Counted from the first letter of the stretch, positions 32,610-42,745 are shown. The stretch: DNA of 64,000 bases from Acidimicrobiia bacterium (GCA_022820925.1 JAJEEO010000006.1:62001-126000); one strand, 5' to 3'. Notes: generated from the letters alone by a model not told the origin. Numbers and translations: made by a program.

Positions 32610-32682
32610 TGGTCGGGACCGGCGTCGATCCGGTGACCTCACGCTTTTCAGGCGCGCGCTCTGCCAACTGAGCTACCCGACC
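32610..32682 (-). tRNA. tRNA-Phe(GAA)
   Basis: Reverse complement: acceptor GGTCGGG/CCCGACC, anticodon loop CTGAAAA. Confidence 0.92.
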
Positions 32683-32683
32683 G

Positions 32684-32758
32684 CGGTCCCGACGGGATTT
32701 GAACCCGCGACCTCTGGCTTGACAGGCCAGCGTGAACTCCAGACTTCACCACGGGACC
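32684..32758 (-). tRNA. tRNA-Asp(GTC)
   Basis: Reverse complement: acceptor GGTCCCG/CGGGACC, anticodon arm CTGGC-CTGTCAA-GCCAG. Confidence 0.92.
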
Positions 32759-32862
32759 AGCTGTTTTGCTGTGTGCTTTCGCCGACGTCGAGACCGGGAT
32801 CCCTGCCGATGCAAGCGCAGCAACGATAGCCACCTCGATCGGCAATCAGCGCAGGCGATCAG

Positions 32863-34131
32863 TCAGCAATCAGCGCTGTCGACCGCGGTGCGCAGCCGGC
32901 CGGCGAGGTCGCCGCGATTCAGCACCGAGACTCGCTCGCCGCCGCACCACGCAGACAGCGCATGCAGTTCGGTTGCCAACGCTTCGAGAGCCGCCGTCTC
33001 TGCGGCCGCACCGCACGGCCACGATCCCGGCTCCGCCCACGAAGCCGGTACTTCGAGCACGTTGCGCTCCCGGTCGAAGCGCACATCGAGGCGCGCCACG
33101 AGCGCATCGTCGTGCAGGAACGGCAGCACAAAGTAGCCGTACTGCCGCTTGGCCTTGGGCGTGTAGATCTCGATGCGGTAGTGGAAACCGAAGAGCCGCT
33201 CTGCGCGTGGGCGGTACCAGACCAGCGGGTCGAACGGGCTGAGCAGCACCGATCGAGACCGCCGTCGGGCCGAGCGCTGGCCGGCGGGGACATACCCCGG
33301 CCGATCCCAATCCTCCACCGCAACCTCGGTGAGCTGGTCGCTCTCGACGAGCTCCGCGATGCGGGCGGGGGCGATGCGCTTCGGCAGGCGGTGGTAGTCG
33401 ATGAGATCATCGGCGGTGGCGACTCCGAGGCACCGGGCGGCGTCGGTCAGCAGCGCTCGGTGCGCGTCGGGCTCGTCCACAGCCGCTTCGACCACCTCGC
33501 TCGGCAGCACCCGTTCGATCACGTCATAGCGGCGCACGAAGCCAGCGCGGTCGGCCACGCCAACCCGACCAGCCCAGAACAACCACGCCAGCGCCAGCTT
33601 CCCGTTGCTGCGAGTTCCCCACGGTCCGCGCACGCCGGGTCCCCAGTCCATTGCCGCATCGACTTCGGCGGTGGATGCAGGCCCGTTGGCGTCGAGCCAG
33701 TCGAGTGCCGCACTGATCTTGGGCTGGTTGGCCTGCCCGAAGCGGGCGTACCCGCTCCACATGTCGCCGGCAGCTCCCCGCCGCATCCGCCAGCCGAACA
33801 GCGGCCAGTCGGCCACACGCACGAATGACGCCTCATGGCCCCAGTACTCGGTCAGCTCCCGCTCGTCCGCTCGGCGGGCGTACGCAGATCGCTCGAGCAA
33901 TCCCAGCAGGGCATCGTGCGTGCCGCCCATCCGGGCTCGCAGCACCAGCAGGTGCGAGCGTGCCAGCGCGTTGACGGCGTCGATCTGCAGCAGGCCCATG
34001 TGGCCCATGGCCCGCCGCAGATGCCGGACGTCCAGCCGGCCGGACGGCAGTGGCGAGGCGAGCCCCTGGGCGCCGATGGCGAGGCGGCGGGCCGCCCCCA
34101 GGCTGAGGCGAGTGAGTCGGGCGCGAGTCAC
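32863..34131 (-). CDS. Winged-helix DNA-binding / YcaQ-like crosslink repair glycosylase family protein
   Basis: 422 aa; LGLLQIDAVNALARSHLLVLRARMG-like GxxQIDxxxxxxRxHxL motif, LTEYWGHEAS, LSPFDPLVWYRPRAERLFGFHYRIEIYTP. Confidence 0.88.
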   Translation of the reverse strand: MTRARLTRLSLGAARRLAIGAQGLASPLPSGRLDVRHLRRAMGHMGLLQIDAVNALARSHLLVLRARMGGTHDALLGLLERSAYARRADERELTEYWGHEASFVRVADWPLFGWRMRRGAAGDMWSGYARFGQANQPKISAALDWLDANGPASTAEVDAAMDWGPGVRGPWGTRSNGKLALAWLFWAGRVGVADRAGFVRRYDVIERVLPSEVVEAAVDEPDAHRALLTDAARCLGVATADDLIDYHRLPKRIAPARIAELVESDQLTEVAVEDWDRPGYVPAGQRSARRRSRSVLLSPFDPLVWYRPRAERLFGFHYRIEIYTPKAKRQYGYFVLPFLHDDALVARLDVRFDRERNVLEVPASWAEPGSWPCGAAAETAALEALATELHALSAWCGGERVSVLNRGDLAGRLRTAVDSADC

Positions 34132-34220
34132 TTCGGCGGCTCGGCGCCCCGGTTGACGGTGCGCGCAATCAATCGGCGCATCGTCGTGCGATGAGCGCCG
34201 TCAGCAAGTCCTGGCGCCGC

Positions 34221-34385
34221 TCAGCGCTCTTCCCGGAAGATGACGTGCCGCCGCAGCACCGGGTCGTACTTGCGCAGCTCGATCCGGTCGCGGGTGTTCG
34301 TCTTGTTCTTGCGGGTCGTGTACGTGTAGCCGGTGCCCTCGGTGGACTTCAGCTTGATGATCGGCCGCTTGTCGCTCTTGGGCAT
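34221..34385 (-). CDS. rpmG: 50S ribosomal protein L33
   Basis: 54 aa; [46 protein letters not shown]. Confidence 0.95.
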   Translation of the reverse strand: MPKSDKRPIIKLKSTEGTGYTYTTRKNKTNTRDRIELRKYDPVLRRHVIFREER

Positions 34386-34621
34386 CAGACCTTCTCTCCA
34401 CGACGGCGCAGCTCGGCCACCACCGACTCGATGCCGCGCTTGTTGATCGTCTTGATGCCCTTCGCGCTCACGGTCAGCGTGACCCAGCGCCCCTCGTTGG
34501 GCACCCAGAACCGCTTGCGCTGGATGTTCGGCTTGAACCAGCGCTTCGTTCGCCGATGCGAGTGCGACACGTTGAAGCCCGAATGCGGCCGGCGGCCGGT
34601 GACTTGGCAGATGTTGCTCAT
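34385..34621 (-). CDS. rpmB: 50S ribosomal protein L28
   Basis: 78 aa; [34 protein letters not shown]...[17 protein letters not shown]; overlaps rpmG start. Confidence 0.96.
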   Translation of the reverse strand: MSNICQVTGRRPHSGFNVSHSHRRTKRWFKPNIQRKRFWVPNEGRWVTLTVSAKGIKTINKRGIESVVAELRRRGEKV

Positions 34622-34691
34622 AGGTGCCAGCTCCGCGGGATGGGCTCAACAGCAGCGGACAAGGCTACCGAGCTGTCTCGTACTGACCCAC

Positions 34692-35777
34692 TCAGTCGGT
34701 CGCCAATCGGGGAATGATCTCGCGGCCGACGCGTTCGAGCACCTCGTAGCGGGGATCGAAGTTGGGCAGGATCATGATCTGGTCGAGTCCTCGCTCGCCC
34801 AGATCCGCCAGCCGTTCGGTGACTTGGTCAGCGGTGCCCACGATGCACGTGGCATCGATGAGCTCGTCGTTGAGGAAACGGGCCTCTTCGGGCAGCACCC
34901 AGCAGTTGTGCCCTGCGTGGATCCGCTGGTGGATGCGCTCTGGATCGGTGTCGTCGAGCATGGCGCAGTACTCGTCCCAGACCGCCTCCAGGCGGGCGCC
35001 GGGCGACCGGCCGAACTGCCGGTACTGGTCGTAGGAGTAGTGCAGCGATGCCATCGCGAAGGCACCCGCTTCGTGGTGGACCCGCTCGCGCTGGCTGGCG
35101 AGGGTCTCGCCGTCGTCGAGGATCACGATGGTGGTGAGCGAGCACATCAGGTAGTCGGCACGGTCGATCGTGCGGCCTGCCTCGGCGGCGCCCTCCTCGA
35201 TGTACTCCCACACACGCGCCGTGGCCGAGCCGTCCGGCGGCACCGAGAGCACCGCGCCGTCGCCGTAGCGGCCCGCCAGCCCCAGCGAGCGCGGCCCGAA
35301 CCCCGACACGTACAGCGGGATCTCGTCGTCGAAGTTGACGAAGCCGACGTCGGGCATGATGTGGCGGATCGGCTGGGCGCTGCCGCCGAAGTGATGGGTG
35401 GCTTCCTCGCCGCGCAGCAGCGGTCGCAACGCCGCCAGGTACTGGTCGAACTCGGCGATGCGCTGGGGTTTGTGTCCCATGATCCGCATCGCGGTATTGC
35501 CGGTGCCGATGCCGAGAAATGTCCGTCCGGGCGCGAGCGCGTTGATCGTCGCGATCGACGCGGCGGTCACCGGAGCGGGCCGTGTGCCCGAGACCGACAC
35601 GCCGGTGCCGAGACCGATGGTGCTGGTGCGCTCAGCGGCGAGCGCCAGGGTGGCGTAGCAGTCCGACCACAGCATGTGGCTGTCCGCGAACCAGGCATGC
35701 GTGTAGCCGAGCTCCTCGGCACGCTCGACGTAGTCGAGATCGCCGATGTGCGATGCGATGCAGATTCCCAAGTCCAT
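34692..35777 (-). CDS. LLM-class (F420/flavin-dependent) oxidoreductase
   Basis: AEELGYTHAWFADSHMLWSDCYATLALAAERTSTIGLGTGV...LAPGRTFLGIGTGN. Confidence 0.9.
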   Translation of the reverse strand: MDLGICIASHIGDLDYVERAEELGYTHAWFADSHMLWSDCYATLALAAERTSTIGLGTGVSVSGTRPAPVTAASIATINALAPGRTFLGIGTGNTAMRIMGHKPQRIAEFDQYLAALRPLLRGEEATHHFGGSAQPIRHIMPDVGFVNFDDEIPLYVSGFGPRSLGLAGRYGDGAVLSVPPDGSATARVWEYIEEGAAEAGRTIDRADYLMCSLTTIVILDDGETLASQRERVHHEAGAFAMASLHYSYDQYRQFGRSPGARLEAVWDEYCAMLDDTDPERIHQRIHAGHNCWVLPEEARFLNDELIDATCIVGTADQVTERLADLGERGLDQIMILPNFDPRYEVLERVGREIIPRLATD

Positions 35778-35852
35778 GTCTGTTCCCCGTTGTCGACCCC
35801 GCCGACCCCGACATGTTCATCCCGGCCGGCGTGGACACGCTAGACACGAACC

Positions 35853-36392
35853 GTGGCATCCGATGGGGCCAAGTCGTCGAAGAAGGGCCGCAAGAAGGCG
35901 GCCCAAGCTCCTGCCGCGCAGCTCACGGTGAAGGCACGCCGGCGCCACATCGAGCGGGGCCGCTATTCCAATGCGCCCGTGGACCGAGCGGCCGGCGGCG
36001 TGGTGTGTCATGACGGCGCCGTGCTGGTGGTGCACCGGCCGCGATACGACGACTGGTCATTGCCGAAAGGCCACCTCAACCGGGGCGAGTCCTGGGAGGA
36101 GGCGGCACTGCGCGAGGTCCGCGAGGAGACTGGCGTGCGGTGCGCAATCACGTCTGCGCCCTACCCGGTCAGCTACCTGATCGCGAGCGGGATGCCCAAG
36201 CTGGTGCTCTTCTACGCGATGGCCCCGACGAAGATGCCCAAGCGGCTCACCGGCGACCCGAGCGAGGTCGACGAGGTGGCCTGGTGGGACATCGCCGACG
36301 CCGTACGGGCACTGAGCTACGAAACCGAACGCGATGCCTGCGCTGCGCTCACCATCTCCCACCTGCGCCGCAGCACCTCCGCCGCCGGCTAG
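35853..36392 (+). CDS. NUDIX hydrolase
   Basis: GHLNRGESWEEAALREVREETGVR matches the Nudix box GX5EX7REUXEEXGU. Confidence 0.93.
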   Translation: MASDGAKSSKKGRKKAAQAPAAQLTVKARRRHIERGRYSNAPVDRAAGGVVCHDGAVLVVHRPRYDDWSLPKGHLNRGESWEEAALREVREETGVRCAITSAPYPVSYLIASGMPKLVLFYAMAPTKMPKRLTGDPSEVDEVAWWDIADAVRALSYETERDACAALTISHLRRSTSAAG

Positions 36393-36551
36393 TCGCCACC
36401 TACACCTTCCGCGTGACGAAGCGTCCGACGCTTTCGCGGCCCGGGGCGCACTCGAGCGCGTGTTGTCATTGAAACACATGGAAACTATTTGAAATTGATT
36501 TGAAGACTTGAGATCATCGGCGCCTCGCGGGACCTTCGCAATGGAGGCAGA

Positions 36552-36809
36552 TTGACCGAATTCGAGAGAGTCCAAGAGATGCTCGCGAGGTGGAGGGTGA
36601 GCCCGACCGGGGTGCGCTTCTCCGATCTGTCCAAGGCGTGCCGCGTATACTTCGGGGAACCTCGGCAGCGGGGCAGCCACCTGATTTACCGGACTCCTTG
36701 GCGGGGCTTCCCAAGGGTCAACATCCAGAGCCACGGCGGAGAAGCGAAGCCGTATCAGGTGCGTCAGGTCCTGCGTGCCATCGACTTGATGGAGACCGGC
36801 AATGAATGA
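36552..36809 (+). CDS. HicA-like toxin
   Basis: 85 aa; RQRGSHLIYRTPWRGFPRVNIQSHGGEAKPYQVRQVLRAI resembles the HicA RNase core; overlaps a HicB-like ORF. Confidence 0.65.
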   Translation: MTEFERVQEMLARWRVSPTGVRFSDLSKACRVYFGEPRQRGSHLIYRTPWRGFPRVNIQSHGGEAKPYQVRQVLRAIDLMETGNE

Positions 36810-37053
36810 TCCTGGGTTCCAGTATCGAGTGTCGTGGTCAGACGAGGATCATGCCTGGATCGGCGTGTGCAACGGGTTCTTGCTGGTGAGTCACATTGCA
36901 ACGACCGAGGCGGATTGCCTCCGCGGAATTCGTGCACTGGTGGACGACATCGTTGCGGACCTGCAACGCAACGGCGAGGCACTGCCTCGGCCACTCCCTT
37001 GGGATGCATTCGACGCTCCGCTTCTCGACTCGGCAGTCGGTACGACCAACTGA
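36802..37053 (+). CDS. HicB-like antitoxin
   Basis: 83 aa; YRVSWSDEDHAWIGVCNGFLLVSHIATTEADCLRGIRALVDDIVADL, partial RNase-H-like HicB fold. Confidence 0.62.
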   Translation: MNDPGFQYRVSWSDEDHAWIGVCNGFLLVSHIATTEADCLRGIRALVDDIVADLQRNGEALPRPLPWDAFDAPLLDSAVGTTN

Positions 37054-37123
37054 CCACACCGCTCAGCAACTGAGGCACACCGCCGCCGACTAGAAACCGA
37101 GGACCTGGTCGCAGCTGTCGTCG

Positions 37124-37567
37124 CTATGTAGACAATGCGAGCTGGTGCGAAATCTCGCCGTCGTTCTGGCGGAACATCGCCGAGCCCGACATCGACCAGT
37201 GCTTCGGGTACAGGTATGACACAGTCACCTGATTTCCAAGAGAACGCAACCGCCAGATAAACGGTTCAATGTCGCTAATGCCCGCTGCCGCGGCCCGAGT
37301 TCGAGCCGTCTTCAGCGTTGAGCGCACGCACTCGGCTTTGAACTTGTGCGGGGTCGTGCTGAACGGCACTCGGCGATGCTGCCAGCGCACGAACGGGACC
37401 AGCCACGCTGGCCACAACATGATGATTATCAGCAGCACACTGAGGTTGCTGCTGAACAAATTCCAGAACACCAGCGACCACAACGTTGTCGTGTAGCAGA
37501 GGAACCAAGCGATGTGTTCGCGGCGGTCCCGAGGGCCCGCGCTCAGCCAACGCCACCAGTTCTTCAC
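37124..37567 (-). CDS. Small membrane protein with PRDRRE motif and HKFKAxCxRSTLxTARTR C-terminal domain
   Basis: 147 aa; two hydrophobic segments; C-terminal half duplicated at 43812-44150 on the opposite strand. Confidence 0.6.
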   Translation of the reverse strand: MKNWWRWLSAGPRDRREHIAWFLCYTTTLWSLVFWNLFSSNLSVLLIIIMLWPAWLVPFVRWQHRRVPFSTTPHKFKAECVRSTLKTARTRAAAAGISDIEPFIWRLRSLGNQVTVSYLYPKHWSMSGSAMFRQNDGEISHQLALST

Positions 37568-37655
37568 ACTTGGAAACTACATCGGCGCTTGCTTTCGGCA
37601 CCCGTCGGCTCGGCCTCTCATCGGTTTCTCATGATCGGCGTTCCAGAATGAGGCC

Positions 37656-38378
37656 ATGGGTGCTGATCGGCCGAGCGGTGCCAGCCCCGCAGTAGCCGTC
37701 GTCGACGACGATCAGCGCATCCGAGCGGCATTGCGCCGCGCCCTGCAGCTCGAGGGCTATGACGTGCTCGAAGGCAGCGATGGCCTCGAGGGCGAGGCGC
37801 TGGCTGGCCGGGCAGACGTGATGGTGCTAGATGCCACCATGCCGAACCTGGGCGGCTTCGAGCTGTGCCGTCGCCTGCGCGCCGCTGGGAGCCGCCTGCC
37901 GATCCTGCTGCTGACGGCCCGGGGCACCACGGCGGATCGGGTCGAAGGCCTTGATGCCGGTGCCGACGACTACCTGGCCAAGCCGTTCGCGCTCGACGAA
38001 CTGCTGGCTCGGCTGCGGGCGCTGCTGCGCCGGAGTGCCGGAGGCTCGTCGCCGGAGGAAAGCGAACGGCTCGCATGCGCCGGCATCGTGCTCGACACGG
38101 CCAGCTACGAGGTGACCTGCGCCGGCGAGCCCGTCACGCTGACCCGCACCGAGCATCGGCTGTTGGAGCTGTTCCTGCGCAACCCCGGCCGCGTATTGCA
38201 CCGCGACGAGATCTACGACACGGTGTGGGGCTACGACGCGTCGCTGGCCTCGAACTCCCTGGAGGTCTACGTCGGTTACCTGCGGCGCAAGCTCGCGGCT
38301 GCCGCAGCTACGGGCTCCGGCGGCCACAGCCCGGTCCAAACGGTGCGCGGCGTGGGATACGTGCTCCGACCCACATGA
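37656..38378 (+). CDS. OmpR-family response regulator (MprA-like)
   Basis: VAVVDDDQRIRAALRRAL...DVMVLDATMPNLGGFELCRRLR...LAKPFALDELLARLRALLRR; winged-helix C-terminus. Confidence 0.93.
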   Translation: MGADRPSGASPAVAVVDDDQRIRAALRRALQLEGYDVLEGSDGLEGEALAGRADVMVLDATMPNLGGFELCRRLRAAGSRLPILLLTARGTTADRVEGLDAGADDYLAKPFALDELLARLRALLRRSAGGSSPEESERLACAGIVLDTASYEVTCAGEPVTLTRTEHRLLELFLRNPGRVLHRDEIYDTVWGYDASLASNSLEVYVGYLRRKLAAAAATGSGGHSPVQTVRGVGYVLRPT

Positions 38379-39790
38379 GCTTCCGTACCCGGCTCGGGCT
38401 GCTGGTGGCAGCCTCGGTTGCCGTCGCCGTGCTGGCGGTCTCGGGGGTAGCGCTCTGGATTGCCCGAGCCGAGGCCCGGTCGGCGCTCGACCGCAAGCTG
38501 GACGACCGCGTTGCGGTGCTGGTCGCGAGCGGCGGGCGTCTGCCCGAGCGCCGCAGCGTGCAGTTCTTCGGGCGATTCGTTCCCCGGGACGTACTCGCCC
38601 AGATCGTGGCCCCGAACGGCGCAGTGGTGTACGCGTCTGACGAGGTGCTACCGGTAACACCCGCAGACGTTGCCGTGGCCAATGGCCGGGCTCGTCGGCA
38701 TCGAACCGATGTGTCAGCGGACGGTGTACGCCTGCGAGTGTTGACCGTGCCGGTAGCGCCCGTGGGAGCGCTGATGGTCGCCAGCCCGCTCGACGAGGTC
38801 GACGCGAACGTGGCGGGCCTGCGCAATGCGCTGGCTGTTGTGGCCGCCATCGGCGTCGCGGGAGCCGGATTGTTGGGATTCCTGGTGGCGGGCCGCGCCA
38901 TCCAGCCGGTTCGGCGGCTTACCGATGCGGCACGGAACGTCGCGCAGACCCAAGACCTGCACCAGCCCATCGAGCTTGAACGCGACGACGAGCTGGGCGA
39001 GCTGGCACACAGCTTCAACGCGATGCTGGAGGCCTTGGCGCTGTCGCGCGCCCAGCAGCATCGGCTGGTCACCGACGCAGGCCACGAGCTGCGGACACCG
39101 CTTACCAGCATCCGCACCAACATCGAATTGCTGGCTCGCAGCGAGCAGGCGGCAGCGCCAGCAGCGGATTCTGGCGACGCCCGCGGAGACGCAGTCGTCG
39201 CGCTCGATACCGATGAGCGCCGCCAGATGCTTGACGATGTCCAGTTCGAGCTCGACCAGCTCACCGAGCTGGTGAACGAGCTCGTCGAGCTGGCGACCGA
39301 CCAGCGATCCCAGGGCGAGCCGGAGCGCGTCGATCTGGCCGAGCTGGCTGCGTCGGTGGTGGACCGGCACCGCCGCCGGACCGAGACGGATTTTGTGACA
39401 GCGTTCGAGCCGTGCGAGGTGGTCGTGAATGCGGCGCTGGTCGAGCGAGCGATCGGCAACCTCGTCGACAACGCGGTGAAGTGGTCGCCACCCGGCGAAG
39501 CCATCGAGATCAGCGTTGCTGCAATCGACCGGGAGGCTCACGTCCGGGTGCGCGACCACGGACCGGGCATCCCAGCGGCCCTGCGTGAGACCGTCTTCGA
39601 GCGCTTCTACCGGGCTCCCGAAGCGCGCTCTCAGCCCGGTTCCGGCCTCGGATTGTCCATCGTCGACTACGTCGCTCGCAGCCACAACGGCTCAGCGTCG
39701 GTCATCGACACCGACGACCCCGGCACCACCGTCGAACTACGTATCCCGCTGACGGCCGAAGCCGATTCGCCCCCTGCCGACACCAGCTGA
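38375..39790 (+). CDS. Sensor histidine kinase with HAMP domain (MprB-like)
   Basis: Start at 38375 overlaps the regulator stop; VTDAGHELRTPLTSIRTNIELL H-box, DNAVKWSPPG N-box, DHGPGIP and GSGLGLSIV. Confidence 0.92.
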   Translation: MSFRTRLGLLVAASVAVAVLAVSGVALWIARAEARSALDRKLDDRVAVLVASGGRLPERRSVQFFGRFVPRDVLAQIVAPNGAVVYASDEVLPVTPADVAVANGRARRHRTDVSADGVRLRVLTVPVAPVGALMVASPLDEVDANVAGLRNALAVVAAIGVAGAGLLGFLVAGRAIQPVRRLTDAARNVAQTQDLHQPIELERDDELGELAHSFNAMLEALALSRAQQHRLVTDAGHELRTPLTSIRTNIELLARSEQAAAPAADSGDARGDAVVALDTDERRQMLDDVQFELDQLTELVNELVELATDQRSQGEPERVDLAELAASVVDRHRRRTETDFVTAFEPCEVVVNAALVERAIGNLVDNAVKWSPPGEAIEISVAAIDREAHVRVRDHGPGIPAALRETVFERFYRAPEARSQPGSGLGLSIVDYVARSHNGSASVIDTDDPGTTVELRIPLTAEADSPPADTS

Positions 39791-39818
39791 ACCTCAGGGG
39801 TGTGACAGACACTCGGTC

Positions 39819-40274
39819 ATGATGTTGGGGTCAGCAGTTCGGGCCTGGGTCTGGCTCGTTCAGCTGGCCGGGCGGCCAGCAGTTCTTCAGTACGCTCAGC
39901 TTTCAATGAGCCGTTGCCACGATCGAGCCGCTCGTGCCGTCGAGACACACTCGCAACGCACCATGCGGCTCGTCTACATGGCGGCGCTGACTGCCGTTCT
40001 GTTCATCACCCGCCATAGCACTGATGTCCCAGCCGTCTGGCTAGCGGCCCTGTGGATCATCGCGGGACTTGTAGCATCGCATACCGGCCAGTGGAACGCA
40101 GCAGACGCCGCAACGCGCTCGACCTGCGAGACCCAGGCGAGCGACCGCTGCGCCGAGGCGACTAGTCACACCTATGCGATCTGGGCCAACCGCGAGCCGC
40201 GGGCGCCGGTCACGCGCCGCCGCGGCTGGCGCGACTCCTGGGTCAATTGCGTTGCTCACGGCCGTCGTCATTGA
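39819..40274 (+). CDS. Hypothetical small membrane protein
   Basis: 151 aa; hydrophobic segment LVYMAALTAVLFI...VWLAALWIIAGLVAS; low-confidence gene call. Confidence 0.3.
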   Translation: MMLGSAVRAWVWLVQLAGRPAVLQYAQLSMSRCHDRAARAVETHSQRTMRLVYMAALTAVLFITRHSTDVPAVWLAALWIIAGLVASHTGQWNAADAATRSTCETQASDRCAEATSHTYAIWANREPRAPVTRRRGWRDSWVNCVAHGRRH

Positions 40275-40755
40275 CGCTCACCCGCTCCTGATCCTGGTTT
40301 GTTTCGTGATCGCCGTCCTCGGCTGCATCGTCGCAGCACAGTCCAAGCGAGCGATGCCAGATCTGCGACGACCCAGCGACTAGGCATCCGTCGCCGCTCG
40401 GGCGCCTACTGGCTGCCGGACACACTGAACCCATAGCCGCACCGGTTGTTTCGCGATCAGCGACGGCTTGCCTGTGATGGGACGATTTCTCTAAACCTGC
40501 AGGTCAGAAGCGCGTTTTGCAGTCTAAGAAACGTTCGTATCCTAAACAGCCCTTGCGAGCCTGTCAAGCCATCGTCTCAGCCGTTCGGTCGCTCGCTGTG
40601 ATTGTGCCCGTCACTGCCGCAATCTCGCGTACTCGCTGAGTTTCTGAAGCTCGTCGCTCTCTCGCGACGACCCGCCCGCGATTCCTCGCGTCAGCGCGTC
40701 CCACGCGTCCGTTCTGTCGAAGAAACGAATGATTCCTCGACAGAAAGGGACTGTC

Positions 40756-42324
40756 ATGACCGCTCGTATTGGCATTACCTGGAGAACCGCGGCAGCGCTT
40801 GCGGCAGTGGTCGTGCTGTTGCCGTTGCTGGTGTTCGTCGATCCGTCGCCGAGCTCGGCGCACAACCAGACCGTCAGGCGATGCGCCTTTGACCCGTTCG
40901 CGGGCCAGCAGTGCTGGAAGGAGTCGGTGAGCCACACTCACACCTCCAACAACTACTCGCCCCCGCCTGACACGTCGCCGCCCACCACGACAGCGCCGCC
41001 GCCCACCACTGTGCCGGTGCCGAACCACTACTCGCCTCCGCCTGACACGTCGCCCAGGCCGAAGACGTGCCCGGCGGGAACGACCGGCACCCCGCCGGAC
41101 TGCCTCCCGGTCCCGTCCGACAACACCCGCCACGCCAATAGCCAGAGGTGCCCGGCAGGAACGACGGGCACCCCGCCGGACTGCCTCCCGGTCCCGTCCG
41201 ACAACACCCGTCACGCCGACAACCAAGGCGACGGTTCCGACAGCTCAGACAGCAGCGACGGCGCTAAGGACGGCGGCGAGGGAGAGCCTGACGAAAGCGA
41301 CTCTGCCGAAAGTGAAGGCGGCGACTGCGAGAGCGACGACTGCGGTGATGAAAGCACGTCAGAAGGCGAGCCGGATCCCAGCGATGCCAAGAATCTCCGC
41401 AACGCCCAAGACAGCGGCACCACGAGTACGCAATCGGCGTGCCCCACGTTGCTGGGCACGCATCCGCATTTGGACCGTGAGCAGCACCGGCACGAACTGC
41501 AGTCCGGCACGATGGCGGACTGCCACGACGCGACACCGGGCCACCAGCACTCCGACGGGACCGAGGACACTAGCGACGGACCAAACTACAGCGGCGCCGG
41601 ACCCGCTCTTGAGGCGGCACTCGGCCGGGTCGGCGACCTGATCGCGACCGGCACCGCTGAGTCTCTCGAAGCAGCCCGCAGCGCCCTCGACAATATCGCG
41701 GCAGACGTGAGAGAGGACGTGCTGCGTGGTGTTGACGCGATCCGACGACTCAACGAAGAAATCGACAAGCTCTGGCGAAGGATTCCTGGACCCGCCAGGA
41801 CGTTCGTCGAGACCCTCGCCAAGGGTGTGGCATGCGGCGCTTTGGTCGCGGCGGCAGCCAAGAGCACCGTCGCCACCGCAGGCGCAGCAGCCCCGGCGTG
41901 GGTCGTGTGGGCCGCCAGCCCTCCGGGCCAATTGGTCCTCGGAGCTACATGTGCTGGCCTCATCGAGGCGGCTGAGGAGATCATCGGCGGCGACGATGAC
42001 AGTGGCGCCGACGGCGCCGACACGGCGCCGAGCACGCCCGAGCCGACCGACTCAGGCAAGCCTGCGCCGCCTACGCAGTCGGACAGCAATGTCGCTGACA
42101 ACCCGGAGCCGGCTGACTCAGGCAACCCCGAGTCGATCACGCCGCCGACTACAGCGCCGCCGTCAGACACGGTGACGGAGCAAGACTGGCGCCAGGCACG
42201 CGCAGAGTGGAAGCGGGGTCTGCGGCCACGATCTGACGTGGACCTGCTGTTCAATCGCTGGCTCTGCCAGCAGGGTTGGCAGAGCGCCTGCGACCTCGCC
42301 GATGGCATCGCCAACGGGCGATGA
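40756..42324 (+). CDS. Secreted low-complexity protein with Pro/Thr-rich, Asp/Ser-rich and C-terminal helical segments
   Basis: N-terminal signal-like segment (TAAALAAVVVLLPLLVFVDPSPSSA), YSPPPDTSP repeats, two CPAGTTGTPPDCLPVPSDNTRHA repeats, acidic SD-rich stretch. Confidence 0.7.
   Translation: MTARIGITWRTAAALAAVVVLLPLLVFVDPSPSSAHNQTVRRCAFDPFAGQQCWKESVSHTHTSNNYSPPPDTSPPTTTAPPPTTVPVPNHYSPPPDTSPRPKTCPAGTTGTPPDCLPVPSDNTRHANSQRCPAGTTGTPPDCLPVPSDNTRHADNQGDGSDSSDSSDGAKDGGEGEPDESDSAESEGGDCESDDCGDESTSEGEPDPSDAKNLRNAQDSGTTSTQSACPTLLGTHPHLDREQHRHELQSGTMADCHDATPGHQHSDGTEDTSDGPNYSGAGPALEAALGRVGDLIATGTAESLEAARSALDNIAADVREDVLRGVDAIRRLNEEIDKLWRRIPGPARTFVETLAKGVACGALVAAAAKSTVATAGAAAPAWVVWAASPPGQLVLGATCAGLIEAAEEIIGGDDDSGADGADTAPSTPEPTDSGKPAPPTQSDSNVADNPEPADSGNPESITPPTTAPPSDTVTEQDWRQARAEWKRGLRPRSDVDLLFNRWLCQQGWQSACDLADGIANGR
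41068..41229 (+). repeat. Two tandem 81-nt in-frame repeats within the secreted protein gene
   Basis: CPAGTTGTPPDCLPVPSDNTRHANSQR / CPAGTTGTPPDCLPVPSDNTRHADNQ; exact 81-nt offset. Confidence 0.85.
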
Positions 42325-42338
42325 GCAAAGGAGAAACG
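42196..42338 (+). repeat. 143-bp direct repeat, copy 1 (3' end of the secreted protein gene)
   Basis: Matches 42746-42888 over the same length with about a dozen mismatches and no visible gaps. Confidence 0.9.
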
Positions 42339-42435
42339 GACAATGAGCACGTACTAATGACGGTGGGGGGTTAGGGGTAAAGCCCAAGTGCAAGTGAGGG
42401 AACCGCAGGGGCTGCTAGCAGAAGGGAATCCGCCG

Positions 42436-42687
42436 ATGAGCAACGCATACAATCAGACCATGAGCACGGAGCGGCGCCCCGATCCGCCTGTGCCGAAGTT
42501 CGGGCGCATGTGGATGATCGCTGGTGCCTCCGCTTGCGTGGCCTCCTTCTTGTGGATCGGGGCCTACCAGACTGGCAGCGTTGTACTGCCGGTAGCTATG
42601 TGGGCCGCATTGCTGTCTTTCGGCATCGTGTCGTATAGACGGTTCAAGAAGCGGTATCGCAGCGAGAACGCACCTCGTCAAGGCTGA
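42436..42687 (+). CDS. Small two-TM membrane protein
   Basis: MSNAYNQTMSTERRPDPPVPKFGRMWMIAGASACVASFLWIGAYQTGSVVLPVAMWAALLSFGIVSYRRFKKRYRS. Confidence 0.5.
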   Translation: MSNAYNQTMSTERRPDPPVPKFGRMWMIAGASACVASFLWIGAYQTGSVVLPVAMWAALLSFGIVSYRRFKKRYRSENAPRQG

Positions 42688-42745
42688 GTGCCCGGCTGAG
42701 CCGGACTCAAGCACCGCTGTCCATCGTGGCTAGTGCTGGCGGCGG

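Noticed and set aside
34221-34621. Zinc-independent (Zur-regulated) L28/L33 paralog pair
   Set aside because: They lack zinc-ribbon cysteines, but this form is also the ordinary version in many bacteria and no Zur box was recognised.
34191-35843. 550-aa plus-strand ORF opposite rpmG/rpmB and the LLM oxidoreductase
   Set aside because: Antisense to three recognisable genes; composition artefact.
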